A stretch of 34,911 nt of DNA, from positions 1-34,911 of the forward strand of contig JAJYAE010000005.1 of assembly GCA_021779695.1 (NCBI GenBank), in the 5' to 3' direction. Each line of letters begins with the position of its first letter. The first letter of the stretch is position 1. The translations under genes were made by a program, and so were the position numbers. The stretch comes from Acidobacteriota bacterium (GTDB taxonomy: Bacteria > Acidobacteriota > Terriglobia > Terriglobales > Acidobacteriaceae). This document shows positions 34,787-34,911 of the stretch, piece after piece. The notes below the pieces were generated by a model. It saw only the letters and a list, made by a program, of their open reading frames with translations, searched no databases and was not told the origin of the DNA.

Positions 34787-34911
34787 TGACCTGCCCCGAT
34801 TTTCTCATCCAGCGATAACCGGAGTTTCTCGGTTTAGGTTTGTGGGCGAGTATATCTCGCCGCCGTCGTAGTCGGGGCTGTGGAGATGTGGGAAGCGTTC
34901 TTTGCTTTCCA
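34787..34911 (-). mobile_element. Second IS3-like terminal inverted repeat and inner flank (partial)
   Basis: TGACCTGCCCC at 34787-34797 repeats exactly the 11-base end found (on the minus strand) at 123-113. With one gap the similarity continues for about 30 more bases (shared CTCA.CCA and GGAGTT blocks). The element would extend to the right, out of the window. No OrfA start follows within 125 bases, which fits an IRR end with OrfB ending further in. The minus-strand translation of 34811-34911 (ESKERFPHLHSPDYDGGE) recalls short repeated sequence I associate with Acidobacteriota intergenic DNA. The orientation is inferred. Confidence 0.5.

Noticed and set aside
1..34911. A 35 kb composite transposon
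   Set aside because: The two IS ends have the right geometry, but the interior carries an ordinary rhamnose operon, an RND operon and YceH, and neither element can be seen whole; I kept it only as a question.

Overview
The window looks like a chromosomal segment of an Acidobacteriota bacterium, probably class Terriglobia. I infer this from gene content, not from a marker gene. The clues are a CpaE-like receiver fused to a TonB C-terminus, lipoproteins built of Ig-like, choice-of-anchor-D and fibronectin-III repeats, a Jag-like KH/R3H protein, and a GC-rich core next to more mixed-composition segments.

Layout. (1) 1-123 is the outer end of an IS3-family element; its transposase reads left, out of the window, and it has cut a membrane-protein gene (124-365, minus). 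(2) 541-9226 is a compact thiotemplate locus: one 2552-residue NRPS-PKS hybrid (A-PCP-KS-AT-ACP-C-PCP-TE) followed by an Sfp-type phosphopantetheinyl transferase. (3) 9543-15371 holds the receiver-TonB protein, a radical SAM enzyme, a VOC protein, a KH/R3H protein and an aldo/keto reductase. (4) 15484-21360 is a tripartite RND efflux operon (TolC-like, lipoprotein adaptor, pump), followed by a YceH-family gene. (5) 22034-25447 is the complete dTDP-L-rhamnose operon, transcribed leftward in the order rfbB-rfbA-rfbC-rfbD with 4-base overlaps. (6) 25652-34629 is an accessory block with a glycan or small-molecule flavour: a PF14907-like nucleotidyltransferase, two paralogous repeat lipoproteins, a translationally coupled FAD oxidoreductase/ATP-grasp pair with a terminator-like hairpin in its leader, and a polysaccharide-deacetylase-like protein. 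(7) From 34787 a second IS3-like terminal repeat faces inward.

How the genes may work together. The megasynthase and its PPTase form a self-contained assembly line. The adenylation pocket reads DILQLGMIWK, which I recognise as a glycine code; the AT has the malonyl-type HAFH motif; there is no ketoreductase. The expected first intermediate is 4-amino-3-oxobutanoyl-ACP, which could close to a tetramic acid (pyrrolidine-2,4-dione) or be passed to a second unit by the C domain. The last PCP has no cognate A domain, and the thioesterase has Cys where Ser is usual and no obvious catalytic His. This locus is the best candidate for an undescribed system. The second candidate is the FAD-oxidoreductase/ATP-grasp pair, lying between two related lipoproteins. 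The RND operon and the rhamnose operon look like ordinary envelope functions.

No rRNA, tRNA or CRISPR array was recognised.
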